Notes: generated from the letters alone by a model not told the origin. A stretch of 64,000 nt of DNA from Ruminococcus sp. (GCA_015066865.1 SVNQ01000005.1:1-64000), one strand, 5' to 3'. Positions 25,317 through 34,742 are shown, numbered from the stretch's first letter. Translations and numbers: made by a program.

Positions 25317-25894
25317 TGGAATTGGTATTCGGCAGATGCCGCATTCGTATGGATTTCGGATTTCCGGCAATGATAGCGGTACTTTTCCTGTATGCGGATG
25401 CGGTATTTCTTCGGCAGACATTCGCTGTCTGCATGATCCATGAGCTGGGGCATGGCGCTGCCATGCTGCTGACAGGTGCCGGAATCAGGGAGATACATCT
25501 GTACGCAGCGGGCGTGCAGATGCGCACGCATTCTCAATTGCTTTCCAAAAGCAAAGAAATGCTGATCGTTCTCAGCGGACCCTGTATGAATTTTGCAGTT
25601 GCACTTCTTTTGGGTATGCAGCACGGATGGTGCGAAATATCCCTGCTGCATCTGGGCATGGGGCTGTTCAATCTGCTGCCCTATTCCGTGCTCGACGGCG
25701 GCAGTGCGATTGCCTGTCTGTCCGCGGGAAAGCCCCGAATACTGCGTATGCAGACGGTGCTGTGCATTTTTCTGTCCGCTGCATTCGCATTTTTTTCGTT
25801 GTATCTCGGGATCCGCAACCCCTGTATTTATCTCATGTGCCTCTATCTGTCCGTCACCCAGCTGCGAGTTGACAAGCAGGGGGGATTGTGGTAA
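25316..25894 (+). CDS. M50 (site-2 protease) family intramembrane metalloprotease, SpoIVFB-like
   Basis: A 192-residue polytopic protein. HELGH at 42-46 lies inside the second hydrophobic segment, and NLLPYSVLDGG at 119-129 supplies the third zinc ligand (Asp127); LSGPCMNF at 86-93 is also typical. These identify an intramembrane zinc protease of family M50B, close to SpoIVFB, which cleaves pro-sigma-K in Bacillus. Being just upstream of the B12/radical-SAM pair is a common clostridial arrangement. The absence of any visible sigma-K gene in the window leaves the substrate open. Confidence 0.85.
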   Translation: MELVFGRCRIRMDFGFPAMIAVLFLYADAVFLRQTFAVCMIHELGHGAAMLLTGAGIREIHLYAAGVQMRTHSQLLSKSKEMLIVLSGPCMNFAVALLLGMQHGWCEISLLHLGMGLFNLLPYSVLDGGSAIACLSAGKPRILRMQTVLCIFLSAAFAFFSLYLGIRNPCIYLMCLYLSVTQLRVDKQGGLW

Positions 25895-25897
25895 AAT
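25869..25897 (+). promoter_or_regulatory. Promoter for the radical SAM pair
   Basis: TTGACA (25869-25874), 17 bp, TAAAAT (25892-25897). It lies within the end of the M50 gene, giving the downstream pair its own promoter. Confidence 0.75.
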
Positions 25898-25958
25898 AAA
25901 AAGAGAAAGTTGTTTGCGGTTCACCCGCAAAATATAATACGTAGAAAAGAGGCATAGG

Positions 25959-27794
25959 ATGCTGAGAAAAAAAGTTGAATCCGTCATTATGGAAGTGCAG
26001 AAGCCTGCACGCTATATGGGTGGAGAAGTTGGAAGTATCGTCAAAAACAAGGAGAACGTGGATGTGCGCTTTGCCTTCTGCTTCCCCGATATTTATGATG
26101 TGGGCATGTCGCATCTTGGTATGAAGATCCTCTATTCCCTCATCAATGAGCGTGAGAATTACTGGTGCGAGAGAGTTTTTGCACCGTGGACGGATTTTGA
26201 AGATGTCATGCGCCGTGAGCAGATTCCGCTTTATGGACTTGAGAGCTTTGACCCAATCCATGATTTTGATTTCATTGGCTTTACGCTCCAGTATGAAATG
26301 TCCTATACCAACATTCTGAATATGCTCGACCTTGCAGGCGTGCCGATCTTCGCCCGTGACAGAGGCGAAGCGCTTGCCCCCATCGTCTGCGCAGGAGGTC
26401 CTTGTGCATGCAATCCCGAACCGCTTGCGGATTTCTTTGATCTGTTCATCCTCGGTGAAGGTGAGGAGGTCAACTTGGAATTGATGGATCTCTACAAGGA
26501 AATGAAGGATAACGGAGCAAGCCGTTCCGAATTTCTGAAGGCTGCCGCACAGATCGAGGGTATCTATGTACCATCGCTGTACGACATTGCATACCATGAG
26601 GATGGTACCATCGCAGCCGTCACACCCCGCGACGATGCCCCAGCGGTGGTGCGCAAGCGTGTGATGACGGATATGGACAAGTCCTATTATCCTGAAAATG
26701 TGGTTGTTCCCTTTACGGAAATCGTCCATGAGCGTGTGTCCGTTGAGGTGCTGCGTGGCTGTATCCGCGGCTGCCGCTTCTGTCAGGCAGGATTCCTCTA
26801 TCGACCGTTCCGTGAGAAATCCACTGAAACCATCTGCAAGCAGGCAAAGGCACTGTGCGACAATTCGGGCTATGATGAAATGTCCCTGTCGTCACTCAGC
26901 ACAAGCGACCATTCCGACATTGTGCATATGCTTGATGAACTGCTCAAATACACGGCGGATCGCCGCATCAACATGTCCCTGCCGTCACTGCGTATCGACA
27001 ATTTCTCCGAGGATGTGCTGGAACGTGTGACGGCAGTCCGTAAAAGTGGTCTGACATTTGCGCCGGAAGCCGGAACGCAGCGCCTGCGTGATGTTATCAA
27101 CAAAAATGTGACCGAGGACGAAGTGATGCGCACCTGCGCCATCGCTTTTGCAGGCGGCTATACCAATGTTAAGCTCTATTTCATGCTCGGACTGCCAACG
27201 GAAACTGATGAGGACATCATCGGCATTGCCGATCTTGCGCAGAAAGTCGTGAATCTGTTCTATGAAACCCCGAACCGTGCCAAGGGCAAGGTGCAGGTGT
27301 CCATCAGTACCGCAACCTTTGTTCCGAAGCCCTTCACACCATTTGAATTTGAACCGCAGGTGGAGAACGAGGAAATTCTTCGCCGTCAGAATGTGCTGAG
27401 AAATGCCATTACCTCGAATAAGATCCGTGCAAGCATGCATGTTTCCGAGGTCAGCCGTATGGAGGCAGTCCTCGCAAGAGGTGACCGCCGTCTGTGCGAT
27501 GTGATCTACACCGCATGGAAAAACGGATGCAAACTCGACAGCTGGGATGAATACTTTGACGGCGGAAAGTGGATCTCTGCATTTGAAGAATGCGGCGTTA
27601 CACCGCAGTTTTATGCAAACCGCACACGCAGCTATGAGGAAATCATGCCATGGGATCATTTGGATTATATGGTTTCCAAGAATTTCCTCATCCGTGAAAA
27701 CAAAAAAGCGCATGAAGCGCAGACCACACCGTCCTGCCGTGAAAAATGTGCGGGCTGTGGTGCAAATTCCTGTCTGGGAGGTGCATGTTTCTGA
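25959..27794 (+). CDS. B12-binding domain radical SAM protein (TIGR03960 family)
   Basis: A 611-residue protein. The N-terminal region resembles a B12-binding fold (FAFCFPDIYDVGMSHLGMKI, then GFTLQYEMSYTNIL and AGGPCACNPEPLADF). The radical SAM core follows with Cys268, Cys272 and Cys275 (LRGCIRGCRFCQAG). The C-terminus is Cys-rich (CREKCAGCGANSCLGGACF), suggesting an extra metal cluster. This matches the TIGR03960 family, usually paired with a TIGR03936 gene as here (one-base TGATG overlap). The reaction is unknown; the link to ribosomal protein and RNase genes in relatives suggests RNA or ribosome modification, which is inference. Confidence 0.9.
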   Translation: MLRKKVESVIMEVQKPARYMGGEVGSIVKNKENVDVRFAFCFPDIYDVGMSHLGMKILYSLINERENYWCERVFAPWTDFEDVMRREQIPLYGLESFDPIHDFDFIGFTLQYEMSYTNILNMLDLAGVPIFARDRGEALAPIVCAGGPCACNPEPLADFFDLFILGEGEEVNLELMDLYKEMKDNGASRSEFLKAAAQIEGIYVPSLYDIAYHEDGTIAAVTPRDDAPAVVRKRVMTDMDKSYYPENVVVPFTEIVHERVSVEVLRGCIRGCRFCQAGFLYRPFREKSTETICKQAKALCDNSGYDEMSLSSLSTSDHSDIVHMLDELLKYTADRRINMSLPSLRIDNFSEDVLERVTAVRKSGLTFAPEAGTQRLRDVINKNVTEDEVMRTCAIAFAGGYTNVKLYFMLGLPTETDEDIIGIADLAQKVVNLFYETPNRAKGKVQVSISTATFVPKPFTPFEFEPQVENEEILRRQNVLRNAITSNKIRASMHVSEVSRMEAVLARGDRRLCDVIYTAWKNGCKLDSWDEYFDGGKWISAFEECGVTPQFYANRTRSYEEIMPWDHLDYMVSKNFLIRENKKAHEAQTTPSCREKCAGCGANSCLGGACF

Positions 27795-28456
27795 TGGATA
27801 ACCGAATCAATTACAGAGCTGTCTTTGAAAAGACGGGCAGCGCAAAATATATATCCCATCTTGATCTCAACAGATGCATGCAGCGTGCCATCCGCCGTGC
27901 GGATCTGCCGGCATGGTATACCGAGGGTTTTCATCCGCATATGTATCTGATGTTCTCGCTTGCGCTGTCACTTGGTGCAGAGAGCATGTGCGAGACCATG
28001 GATTTCCGTCTGACCGAGAATATCCCTGCGCAGGAAGTCATGGCTCGTCTCAATGCTGCACTTCCCGAAGGCTTGAAGGTGCATGCTGTGATCACTCCGA
28101 AATATGCGGCTGCGGACATCGGCAGTGCGATTTATCGTGTGGAGCTGCAAAGTGAGGATCTGCCGTTGCTTGCGAGAAACTGGGATGCGTTTTCAGCGCA
28201 GTCTGAAATTCTCGTGGAAAAGAAAACCAAGCGAGGCAAAAAGGAAGTCAATATCGCCCCGATGATCACCGTGCTGTCCGTGGAAGAAATCGAGGGATGC
28301 CTGCGGATCATGCTGCAATTGCCCGCCGGAAATGAAGGGAATCTCAACGTCAGCGTCGTGACGGATGCATTCCAAAGTTTCGCAGAACAGCCATTTGTGA
28401 TCGAAAAGTCGGTCAGAGAGAAAATTTTTTGCTTGAATGGGGAAGAATTTTCATAA
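27794..28456 (+). CDS. Radical SAM-associated DUF2344 protein (TIGR03936 family)
   Basis: A 220-residue protein with the family start YRAVFEKTGSAKYISHLDLN, the RADLPAWYTEGFHPHMYLMF segment and LALSLGAESMCETMDF. It nearly always follows, or is fused to, the TIGR03960 radical SAM protein and may present the RNA substrate; this is inference. The start overlaps the previous stop by one base. Confidence 0.9.
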   Translation: MDNRINYRAVFEKTGSAKYISHLDLNRCMQRAIRRADLPAWYTEGFHPHMYLMFSLALSLGAESMCETMDFRLTENIPAQEVMARLNAALPEGLKVHAVITPKYAAADIGSAIYRVELQSEDLPLLARNWDAFSAQSEILVEKKTKRGKKEVNIAPMITVLSVEEIEGCLRIMLQLPAGNEGNLNVSVVTDAFQSFAEQPFVIEKSVREKIFCLNGEEFS

Positions 28457-28462
28457 AAACAC

Positions 28463-28491
28463 TTGCTTTTTCCATAGAAATGTGTTATGAT
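28463..28491 (+). promoter_or_regulatory. Promoter of rplS
   Basis: TTGCTT (28463-28468), 17 bp, TATGAT (28486-28491), followed by a long untranslated leader. Confidence 0.75.
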
Positions 28492-28498
28492 AATAAAT

Positions 28499-28680
28499 GC
28501 ATTTGAAATCCGTTCGGGTGAAGTATGCCCGGATGAGGGTTAATGCCGAAAGACATTAAATCGGTTCATCCGCTGACGTGATGCTGTCCATGGAGTGAAT
28601 AAGGACAGCGCAGCGTGTATTTTGCTGAGTGCAACGCTGCAGCGTGAATGAAGAACCGGAAATTTAGGAGGAAAAGAACA
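28499..28680 (+). ncRNA. Putative L19 ribosomal protein leader
   Basis: About 180 nt lie between the promoter and the rplS ATG, with several pairable segments: ccgttcggg with cccggat, ggatgag/cttcatcc-like pairs, and gctgtcc/ggacagc. Firmicutes rplS genes often carry a leader that L19 binds to repress itself; the assignment rests on position and pairing, not on a covariance search. TTAGGAGG (28664-28671) is the ribosome site. Confidence 0.5.
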
Positions 28681-29025
28681 ATGGATGCACTGAAGATGAT
28701 CAGCGAAGCAAGCATGAAGAAGGATGTACCGGAAGTTGCGATTGGTGACACTGTAAAGGTTCACGTTCGTATCAAGGAAGGCGACAAGAGCCGTATCCAG
28801 ATTTTCGAGGGTACAGTTATCGCAATCAAGCACGGCGGCATCAGCCGTACCTTTACTGTTAGACGTGTAGCACACGGCTGCGGTATTGAGCGTGTATTCC
28901 CCCTGCACTCCCCGTCCGTTGACAAGGTTGAGCTTGTAAGACACGGTAAGGTTCGCAGAGCTAAGCTGTACTATCTGCGCGACAGAGTTGGTAAGGCAGC
29001 TAAGGTTAAGGAACTGATCGGCTAA
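28681..29025 (+). CDS. rplS: 50S ribosomal protein L19
   Basis: A 114-residue L19, located at the 30S-50S interface. Typical motifs: [56 protein letters not shown] and [19 protein letters not shown]. The ATG at 28681 follows TTAGGAGG; the longer frame from 28648 has no ribosome site. The order rplS-lepB-rbgA-rnhB-yraN is conserved in Firmicutes. Confidence 0.97.
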   Translation: MDALKMISEASMKKDVPEVAIGDTVKVHVRIKEGDKSRIQIFEGTVIAIKHGGISRTFTVRRVAHGCGIERVFPLHSPSVDKVELVRHGKVRRAKLYYLRDRVGKAAKVKELIG

Positions 29026-29086
29026 TCCGAAACATGCGGCGGTACAAAAGCAGCACGGAGCTGTTTTTGTACTGTGTGCTGCAATG

Positions 29087-29109
29087 GGGGGACGGGAGTC
29101 CCTTTTTTG
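29087..29109 (+). terminator. Terminator after rplS
   Basis: 5-bp GC-rich stem gggac / gtccc around a ggga loop with six T residues. A second inverted repeat, cagcac...gtgctg (29051-29082), lies just before it and may extend the structure. Confidence 0.7.
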
Positions 29110-29224
29110 CTATCTGAAAGTAAATGATGCAGGAGTTCTCCGGATAGGTTTGATCGCCGGAACATCCTGTTGTTGATAGATGATTGTTCTGTACTGCAAT
29201 GCAGTGAACAGGAGGGCGGATGAA

Positions 29225-29917
29225 ATGGAAGAAATGGAAATGAATCAGATGGAGGAAGTGCAGGATTCTCAGGCGGAGGAAGTGCAGATTTCCGAAACGA
29301 ATGAGGCAACGGAACCGCAAGCAGATTCGCCGAAAGAAAAGAAAGTTCCTTTTTGGCAGGAACTCGTAGAAATTCTGGAAACGATGCTGATTTCCATCTT
29401 TGTAGTACTGATACTGTTTACATATCTTATCCGGCCTGTTACGGTTGATGGACGTTCCATGAATCCTACACTGCTGGACGGTGATAAACTGGTGATGTAC
29501 CGCCTGTTTTATGAACCGAAGCCGGGGGATATTGTCGTGGTATATAATCACGAAGGACATGTGCTGGATAAGGATAACAAAGTAGTGGACAGCGGCTATT
29601 CTCTCAATGAGAATATCATCAAGCGAGTGATTGCCGTGGAAGGTCAGACCGTCATGGTGGATGAAACCGAAGGTCACGTTTATGTCAACGGTGTGGCACT
29701 GCAGGAGGATTATATCAACGACAGAACACTGACCAATGACGGCGCGTTCGTATATCCGATCACCATCCCGAAGGGATATATATTTGTCATGGGCGATAAC
29801 CGTAACAAATCTACCGACAGCCGCAGCAGCGCAGTTGGTCTGGTTGCAGTGGAAGATGTGCTTGGAAAGACCTTCTTCCGCTACTATCCGTTCGATGAAT
29901 TGGGATTTATTGACTAA
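29225..29917 (+). CDS. lepB: Signal peptidase I (first of tandem pair)
   Basis: A 230-residue type I signal peptidase. An acidic cytoplasmic tail of about 40 residues precedes one transmembrane helix (about 52-69). The catalytic Ser78 is in VDGRSMNPTLLDGD and Lys133 is in IIKRVIAVEGQ; the MGDNRNKSTDSR box completes the family signature. The enzyme cleaves signal peptides from secreted proteins at the outer membrane face. The start is at the ATG 9 nt after GGAGG. A second, diverged lepB follows 20 bp later. Confidence 0.94.
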   Translation: MEEMEMNQMEEVQDSQAEEVQISETNEATEPQADSPKEKKVPFWQELVEILETMLISIFVVLILFTYLIRPVTVDGRSMNPTLLDGDKLVMYRLFYEPKPGDIVVVYNHEGHVLDKDNKVVDSGYSLNENIIKRVIAVEGQTVMVDETEGHVYVNGVALQEDYINDRTLTNDGAFVYPITIPKGYIFVMGDNRNKSTDSRSSAVGLVAVEDVLGKTFFRYYPFDELGFID

Positions 29918-29937
29918 CAGAACGACAGGAGTCGGTT

Positions 29938-30549
29938 ATGCGGGAATATATTCGTTTTTCAAGAAATACAATCGTACACAGAATCGCAGTGGAAATTCTG
30001 GATATGCTGGATATGATGCTGCTGACGATATTCTGTATTATCATGTTGTTCACCTATGTGTTCCATGTGGCAACGGTGCAGGGATCATCCATGGTGCCTA
30101 CGCTGACCACAGAGGACAAATTGCTCGTGAATAATTTCTCAGGTGAGCCGCAGGCAGGGGATATACTGATCATCGGCGTTGAAGAAGCGACATTGATGCA
30201 GAGTGATGGTTCGCTGTACACGGCGGACGGACTCGGAAAAACAATTGTGAAGCGTGTGATTGCCGTTGGCGGTCAGGAGCTGAATATTGATTTCGATGCC
30301 GGTAAGGTATATGTGGACGGTGTGCAGATTGAGGAAAACTATGTGAATAATCTGACAACCGTTCCGCAGAAGGGCGGTGCGTTTACATATCCGATTACCA
30401 TTCCGGAGGGATATATCTTTGTGATGGGAGATAATCGGGATGTGTCGCTGGATAGCCGTTATTCGAATGTTGGACTGGTCCCTGAGTCCGATGTGGTTGG
30501 CAAGGTGCTTTTGCGGATCTATCCGTGGAGCCAGTTCGGACCGGTATAA
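29938..30549 (+). CDS. lepB: Signal peptidase I (second of tandem pair)
   Basis: A 203-residue signal peptidase I, paralogue of the previous gene. One transmembrane helix (about 26-42), catalytic Ser51 (VQGSSMVPTLT), Lys105 (TIVKRVIAVGGQ), and the MGDNRDVSLDSR box. It lacks the acidic N-terminal tail of the first copy. Both copies keep the catalytic dyad, so both should be active; they may differ in substrate choice. It precedes rbgA by 17 bp. Confidence 0.94.
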   Translation: MREYIRFSRNTIVHRIAVEILDMLDMMLLTIFCIIMLFTYVFHVATVQGSSMVPTLTTEDKLLVNNFSGEPQAGDILIIGVEEATLMQSDGSLYTADGLGKTIVKRVIAVGGQELNIDFDAGKVYVDGVQIEENYVNNLTTVPQKGGAFTYPITIPEGYIFVMGDNRDVSLDSRYSNVGLVPESDVVGKVLLRIYPWSQFGPV

Positions 30550-30566
30550 GAGTAAAGGAGTAGAAA

Positions 30567-31442
30567 ATGCCCGAAATTCAGATCGGTAATATTCAATGGT
30601 TTCCCGGTCACATGACCAAAACCAGACGTATGATTGCCGCCAATCTTTCGCTTGTGGACGGTGTGGTGGCACTTTTGGATGCCAGAATCCCGCAGAGCAG
30701 CTGTAATCCCGAGCTTTCAAAGCTGATGAACAGTAAGCCCTATATGGTACTGCTCAACAAGAGCGATATGGCGGATCCCGATGCAACGGCAAAGTGGATT
30801 CAGTGGTATAAGCAGCAGGGGATACCTGCGCTTGCAATGGACTGCATCAGCGGCAAGGGCGCAAAGCAATTTCTGCCCGCTGTGCGTGAGCAGATGCTCA
30901 GGGAGCTGCTTGCAAAGCGCCAGAAGGCTGGCATGGTCGGCAGACCCATCCGCCTGATGATCGTAGGCATCCCGAACGTGGGAAAATCCTCCTTCATCAA
31001 TCGTATGGCAAAATCCAAGCGAACCAAGGTCGAGGACAGACCCGGCGTTACCCGTACCAAACAGTGGGTAAAGGTCGATGAGCAGGTAGAATTTCTGGAC
31101 ATGCCCGGTGTTCTCTGGCCAAAACTTGATGATCAGGACGCAGCCTGCCGTTTGGCATTCACAGGTGCGATCCGTGATCAGGTGCTGGATATTGAGGCGC
31201 TGGCAATGCTGCTGCTCGAATATCTCCACCGTAACTATCAGCAGGTGCTGAAGGAACGCTATAAAGTGGAAATGGAAGAAACCGACGGACTTGCACTTCT
31301 GGAAATGGTTGGCAGAAAGCGTGGTATGCTCCTTTCCGGCGGCGTTGTCAATACCGAACGTGCAGCAATTATGGTGCTTGATGAATTTCGCAGCGCAAAG
31401 CTTGGCAGGATCACGCTGGAATTGCCGCCGCAGGAGGGCTGA
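30567..31442 (+). CDS. rbgA: Ribosome biogenesis GTPase RbgA (YlqF)
   Basis: A 291-residue circularly permuted GTPase needed for late 50S assembly. NKSD (64-67, G4) comes before GIPNVGKSS (134-142, G1) and DMPG (G3). The N-terminus [13 protein letters not shown] and the long C-terminal helical domain are typical. AAAGGAG lies before the ATG. It is followed by rnhB. Confidence 0.95.
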   Translation: MPEIQIGNIQWFPGHMTKTRRMIAANLSLVDGVVALLDARIPQSSCNPELSKLMNSKPYMVLLNKSDMADPDATAKWIQWYKQQGIPALAMDCISGKGAKQFLPAVREQMLRELLAKRQKAGMVGRPIRLMIVGIPNVGKSSFINRMAKSKRTKVEDRPGVTRTKQWVKVDEQVEFLDMPGVLWPKLDDQDAACRLAFTGAIRDQVLDIEALAMLLLEYLHRNYQQVLKERYKVEMEETDGLALLEMVGRKRGMLLSGGVVNTERAAIMVLDEFRSAKLGRITLELPPQEG

Positions 31443-31443
31443 T

Positions 31444-32064
31444 ATGCGTCAGGATACTTTGCTTCGCCGTCAGGCGATGCTGGATTATGATACCAATATG
31501 CGGCAGCTGCACGGCGTATTCTGCGGTGTGGATGAGGCAGGACGAGGACCGCTGGCAGGGGATGTGTTTGCCGCAGCGGTCATTTTAGAGGATACTTCCG
31601 GAATCACGGGGCTTGACGACAGTAAGAAGCTGTCCGAAAAACGCCGTGAGGAGTTGTTTATAGAAATTCAGGAGAAGGCAGCAGCATGGTGCATTGCCAC
31701 GGCAAGTGTTGCCGAAATTGAGGAGATCAACATTCTTAATGCCGCTATGCTTGCAATGAAACGTGCAGTCGAAGGACTGGAACTTCCTCCTGCATATGCA
31801 CTCGTGGACGGCAACCGCTATCCGAAGCTCCTGATTGCAGGGGAAACCGTGGTGAAGGGCGATGCAACATCCGCATCGATCGCAGCGGCTTCCATCCTTG
31901 CAAAGGTTGCAAGGGATCATTACATGGCAGAACAGGCAAAACTCTATCCGCAGTATGCCTTTGAAAAACACAAGGGCTACGGAACTGCGGAGCATTGTGC
32001 GCTGCTGCGTGAGTATGGACCAAGTCCGATCCACAGACCGTCTTTTTTGAAGAAAATTCTATGA
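31444..32064 (+). CDS. rnhB: Ribonuclease HII
   Basis: A 206-residue enzyme that cuts the RNA strand of RNA-DNA hybrids and removes single ribonucleotides from [17 protein letters not shown] holds the first acidic pair (Asp30, Glu31); [20 protein letters not shown] and [15 protein letters not shown] follow. The start is at 31444, one base after the rbgA stop, with GGAGGG upstream; the longer frame overlapping rbgA is discarded. Confidence 0.95.
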   Translation: MRQDTLLRRQAMLDYDTNMRQLHGVFCGVDEAGRGPLAGDVFAAAVILEDTSGITGLDDSKKLSEKRREELFIEIQEKAAAWCIATASVAEIEEINILNAAMLAMKRAVEGLELPPAYALVDGNRYPKLLIAGETVVKGDATSASIAAASILAKVARDHYMAEQAKLYPQYAFEKHKGYGTAEHCALLREYGPSPIHRPSFLKKIL

Positions 32065-32453
32065 GATCGACGGAGCTTGGAAAACTCGGTGAAACCGCCG
32101 TCTGCTATTATCTCGAAGCACTCGGCTATGAGATTCTTGCACGGAACTTCCGTATCCGTGGCGGAGAAATAGACATCGTTGCGGCGAAGGATTCCGATCT
32201 CTGCTTTGTCGAGGTCAAAACAAGAAGCCTTGATACAGAGGAAAGCGGACTTGAGGCATTGACACGGCGTAAACGCCGGCTTCTGATCAAAGCCGCATAT
32301 GCCTATTGTGAAAGATTTGACATCAGTGAGGATGACTGGTACATCCGCTATGATGCCGCAGAGGTGACTGCACACAATCACCGTATTATTGATATTGATT
32401 ATCTTGAAAATGCGTTCGATGAAACGGATTTTCATGACAATAGCCAAATTTAA
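32061..32453 (+). CDS. YraN family endonuclease-like protein (UPF0102)
   Basis: A 130-residue protein with a restriction-endonuclease-like core: [33 protein letters not shown] and CFVEVKTRS, holding the E-x(n)-D-x(n)-ExK residues. Function is not established; the family usually follows rnhB and is suspected to act in DNA repair or recombination. It overlaps rnhB by 4 bp. Confidence 0.92.
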   Translation: MRSTELGKLGETAVCYYLEALGYEILARNFRIRGGEIDIVAAKDSDLCFVEVKTRSLDTEESGLEALTRRKRRLLIKAAYAYCERFDISEDDWYIRYDAAEVTAHNHRIIDIDYLENAFDETDFHDNSQI

Positions 32454-32506
32454 CAGATTCCGCGTAAGCGGAATCCGAATCTTCCAAAAAAGGAAAGGGT
32501 GGTAGT

Positions 32507-34006
32507 ATGTACTACAAAAGTACAAGAGACAGCAAGCTGCAGGTGAACAGCGCAACCGCAATTGCACAGGGAATTTCCACGGACGGAGGACTCTTTGTTC
32601 CTTCCGAGATTCCGCAGATCTCCATGGATGAGCTTCAGGCACTTGCCGATATGAGCTATGCAGAGCGTGCAAACGTGGTGTTCGGCAAATTCCTGACCGA
32701 CTTCACAGCGGAGGAAATCGCATACTGTACTTCCAACGCCTACAATGCAAAAAGCTTTGATACTGAAAATATCGCAGAAATCACAGGTGCGTTCGGTGAT
32801 GCACACATTCTCGAACTGTGGCACGGCCCGACCTGCGCATTCAAGGATATGGCACTGCAGATCCTGCCGTACCTGCTGACCACTTCTCTGAAGAAGAACG
32901 GCGAGGACAAGAAGGTTGTCATCCTCGTTGCGACCTCCGGTGATACCGGTAAGGCAGCTCTTGAGGGCTTTAAGGGTGTTCCCGGAACTGAAATCATGGT
33001 ATTCTATCCGCAGGACGGCGTGAGCTCCATGCAGAAGCGCCAGATGAGAACACAGGAAGGCGCAAATGTCAAGGTATGCGCTCTCGAAGGTAACTTTGAT
33101 GACTGTCAGAACGGCGTGAAGAAGATCTTCACCGATGCTGCTGTCAAGGAAAAGCTTGCAGCGGGCGGCAAGATGTTCTCCAGCGCAAATTCCATCAACT
33201 GGGGCAGACTTGCTCCCCAGATCGTGTACTATGTATCCTCCTACGCAGAAATGGCAAAGAAGGGATACATCAACTTCGGTGACACACTCAATGTTGTTGT
33301 TCCGACCGGTAACTTCGGTAATATCCTTGCTGCATACTATGCAAAGCTCATGGGTGTGCCGCTGGGCAAGCTCATCTGTGCATCCAATATCAATAAGGTT
33401 CTGACCGACTTCATTGATACAGGTGTTTATAACAGAAACCGTGATTTCTACGCAACCTGCTCACCGTCCATGGATATTCTCATTTCCAGCAACCTTGAGC
33501 GTCTGCTGTATCTGCTTACCGATGGGGATGACGCACAGATCCGTGAATGGTTCGGCGCACTGTCCGCAGAGGGTACTTATGAGGTTTCCGATTCTGTAAA
33601 GGCTAAGCTGCAGGCTGATTTTGTCGGCGGCTTCTGCGACGATGCAGATACCAAGAAGACCATCCATGATTTCAAGGAAAAGTACGGCTACACCTGCGAT
33701 ACCCATACCGCAGTTGCTGTAAAGGTGTATCTGGATTATATCGCAAAGACTGGCGATACCACAAAGACTCTGATCGCATCCACCGCAAGCCCCTATAAGT
33801 TCAGCGCAAGCGTTCTGGAGGCAATCGAGGGTGCACAGACAACCGAGGATGAGTACGAGATGGTATCCCGTCTGGCAGAGCTGTCCGGACTTGCAATTCC
33901 GCAGTCACTTGCAGAGCTGAAGGACAAGGAAGTTCGCTTCTCCGATGTCATCAATAAGGATGATATGGAAGGTTATGTGCTTCGTCAGCTTGGTATTGCA
34001 GAATAA
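32507..34006 (+). CDS. thrC: Threonine synthase
   Basis: Converts O-phosphohomoserine to threonine with pyridoxal phosphate. The 499-residue protein is the long (fungal/E. coli-like) class: MYYKSTRDSKLQVNSATAIA start, ISTDGGLFVP, PLP lysine Lys113 in LWHGPTCAFKDMALQ, TSGDTGKAALEGF and PTGNFGNILAAYYAK. GGAAAGGGTGG precedes the ATG. A small stem (gattccgc / gcggaatc, about 32456-32476) lies upstream. The other threonine genes are not nearby. Confidence 0.96.
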   Translation: MYYKSTRDSKLQVNSATAIAQGISTDGGLFVPSEIPQISMDELQALADMSYAERANVVFGKFLTDFTAEEIAYCTSNAYNAKSFDTENIAEITGAFGDAHILELWHGPTCAFKDMALQILPYLLTTSLKKNGEDKKVVILVATSGDTGKAALEGFKGVPGTEIMVFYPQDGVSSMQKRQMRTQEGANVKVCALEGNFDDCQNGVKKIFTDAAVKEKLAAGGKMFSSANSINWGRLAPQIVYYVSSYAEMAKKGYINFGDTLNVVVPTGNFGNILAAYYAKLMGVPLGKLICASNINKVLTDFIDTGVYNRNRDFYATCSPSMDILISSNLERLLYLLTDGDDAQIREWFGALSAEGTYEVSDSVKAKLQADFVGGFCDDADTKKTIHDFKEKYGYTCDTHTAVAVKVYLDYIAKTGDTTKTLIASTASPYKFSASVLEAIEGAQTTEDEYEMVSRLAELSGLAIPQSLAELKDKEVRFSDVINKDDMEGYVLRQLGIAE

Positions 34007-34009
34007 GGC

Positions 34010-34699
34010 ATGAGTTTATTCGTACTTGGGGACACCCACCTGTCATTCGGCGTTCCCGATAAGCCGATGGATATTTTCAACGGCTGGGAGAATTATCAGG
34101 CGCAGCTTGAAGAAAACTGGCGCAGGATGATCACACCGGAGGATACTGTGGTTCTTGCAGGCGATATTTCATGGGGAATGACGCTGGAGGAGGCAAAGGC
34201 AGACTTTGCATTTCTTCAGGGACTTCCCGGAAAGAAAATTATTCTGAAGGGCAATCACGACTACTGGTGGAATTCCATGAAGAAAATGACCGGATTTTTC
34301 GAGGCAAATGGATTCGACAGTCTGCACATTCTCCACAATAACTGCTATCCCTACGGAGAATATGCGATCTGCGGAACAAGGGGCTGGGTGAATATGCCCG
34401 GTGAAGCTGCGGATGCAAAGGTGCTTGCAAGGGAACAGCAGCGGCTGAAAGTTTCTCTGGAAGCTGCCGCAAAGCAGGGACTTAAACCCATTGTGTTCCT
34501 GCACTATCCCCCGATTTTCTGGTCAAACCGCAATGAATCGATGCTTGCCCTGCTGGAGGAATTTTCCGTAGAGCATTGTTATTACGGTCATCTGCACGGC
34601 AAATCTCATAACAGAGCGACCAGAGGACTGGAAGATGGTGTGATGTATCACCTGATTTCTGGTGATTATTTACAATTTGTGCCTGAAAAGGTTCTTTGA
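34010..34699 (+). CDS. Calcineurin-like metallophosphoesterase
   Basis: A 229-residue metallophosphoesterase with the five metal-binding motifs: GDTHLSFG (7-14), VLAGDISWG, LKGNHDYWW, HYPPIFW and GHLHGKSH. It lacks a signal peptide, so it acts in the cytoplasm. The substrate cannot be told from sequence. The ATG lies 3 bp after the thrC stop and probably depends on it. Confidence 0.9.
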   Translation: MSLFVLGDTHLSFGVPDKPMDIFNGWENYQAQLEENWRRMITPEDTVVLAGDISWGMTLEEAKADFAFLQGLPGKKIILKGNHDYWWNSMKKMTGFFEANGFDSLHILHNNCYPYGEYAICGTRGWVNMPGEAADAKVLAREQQRLKVSLEAAAKQGLKPIVFLHYPPIFWSNRNESMLALLEEFSVEHCYYGHLHGKSHNRATRGLEDGVMYHLISGDYLQFVPEKVL

Positions 34700-34742
34700 T
34701 TTGTTGGATTTGTAGAAGTGTATTGCGAATTCCAAAAATCTA

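Noticed and set aside
32454..32506. Possible threonine attenuator before thrC
   Set aside because: Only one small stem (gattccgc/gcggaatc), no T run, no leader peptide with Thr codons and no T-box core.
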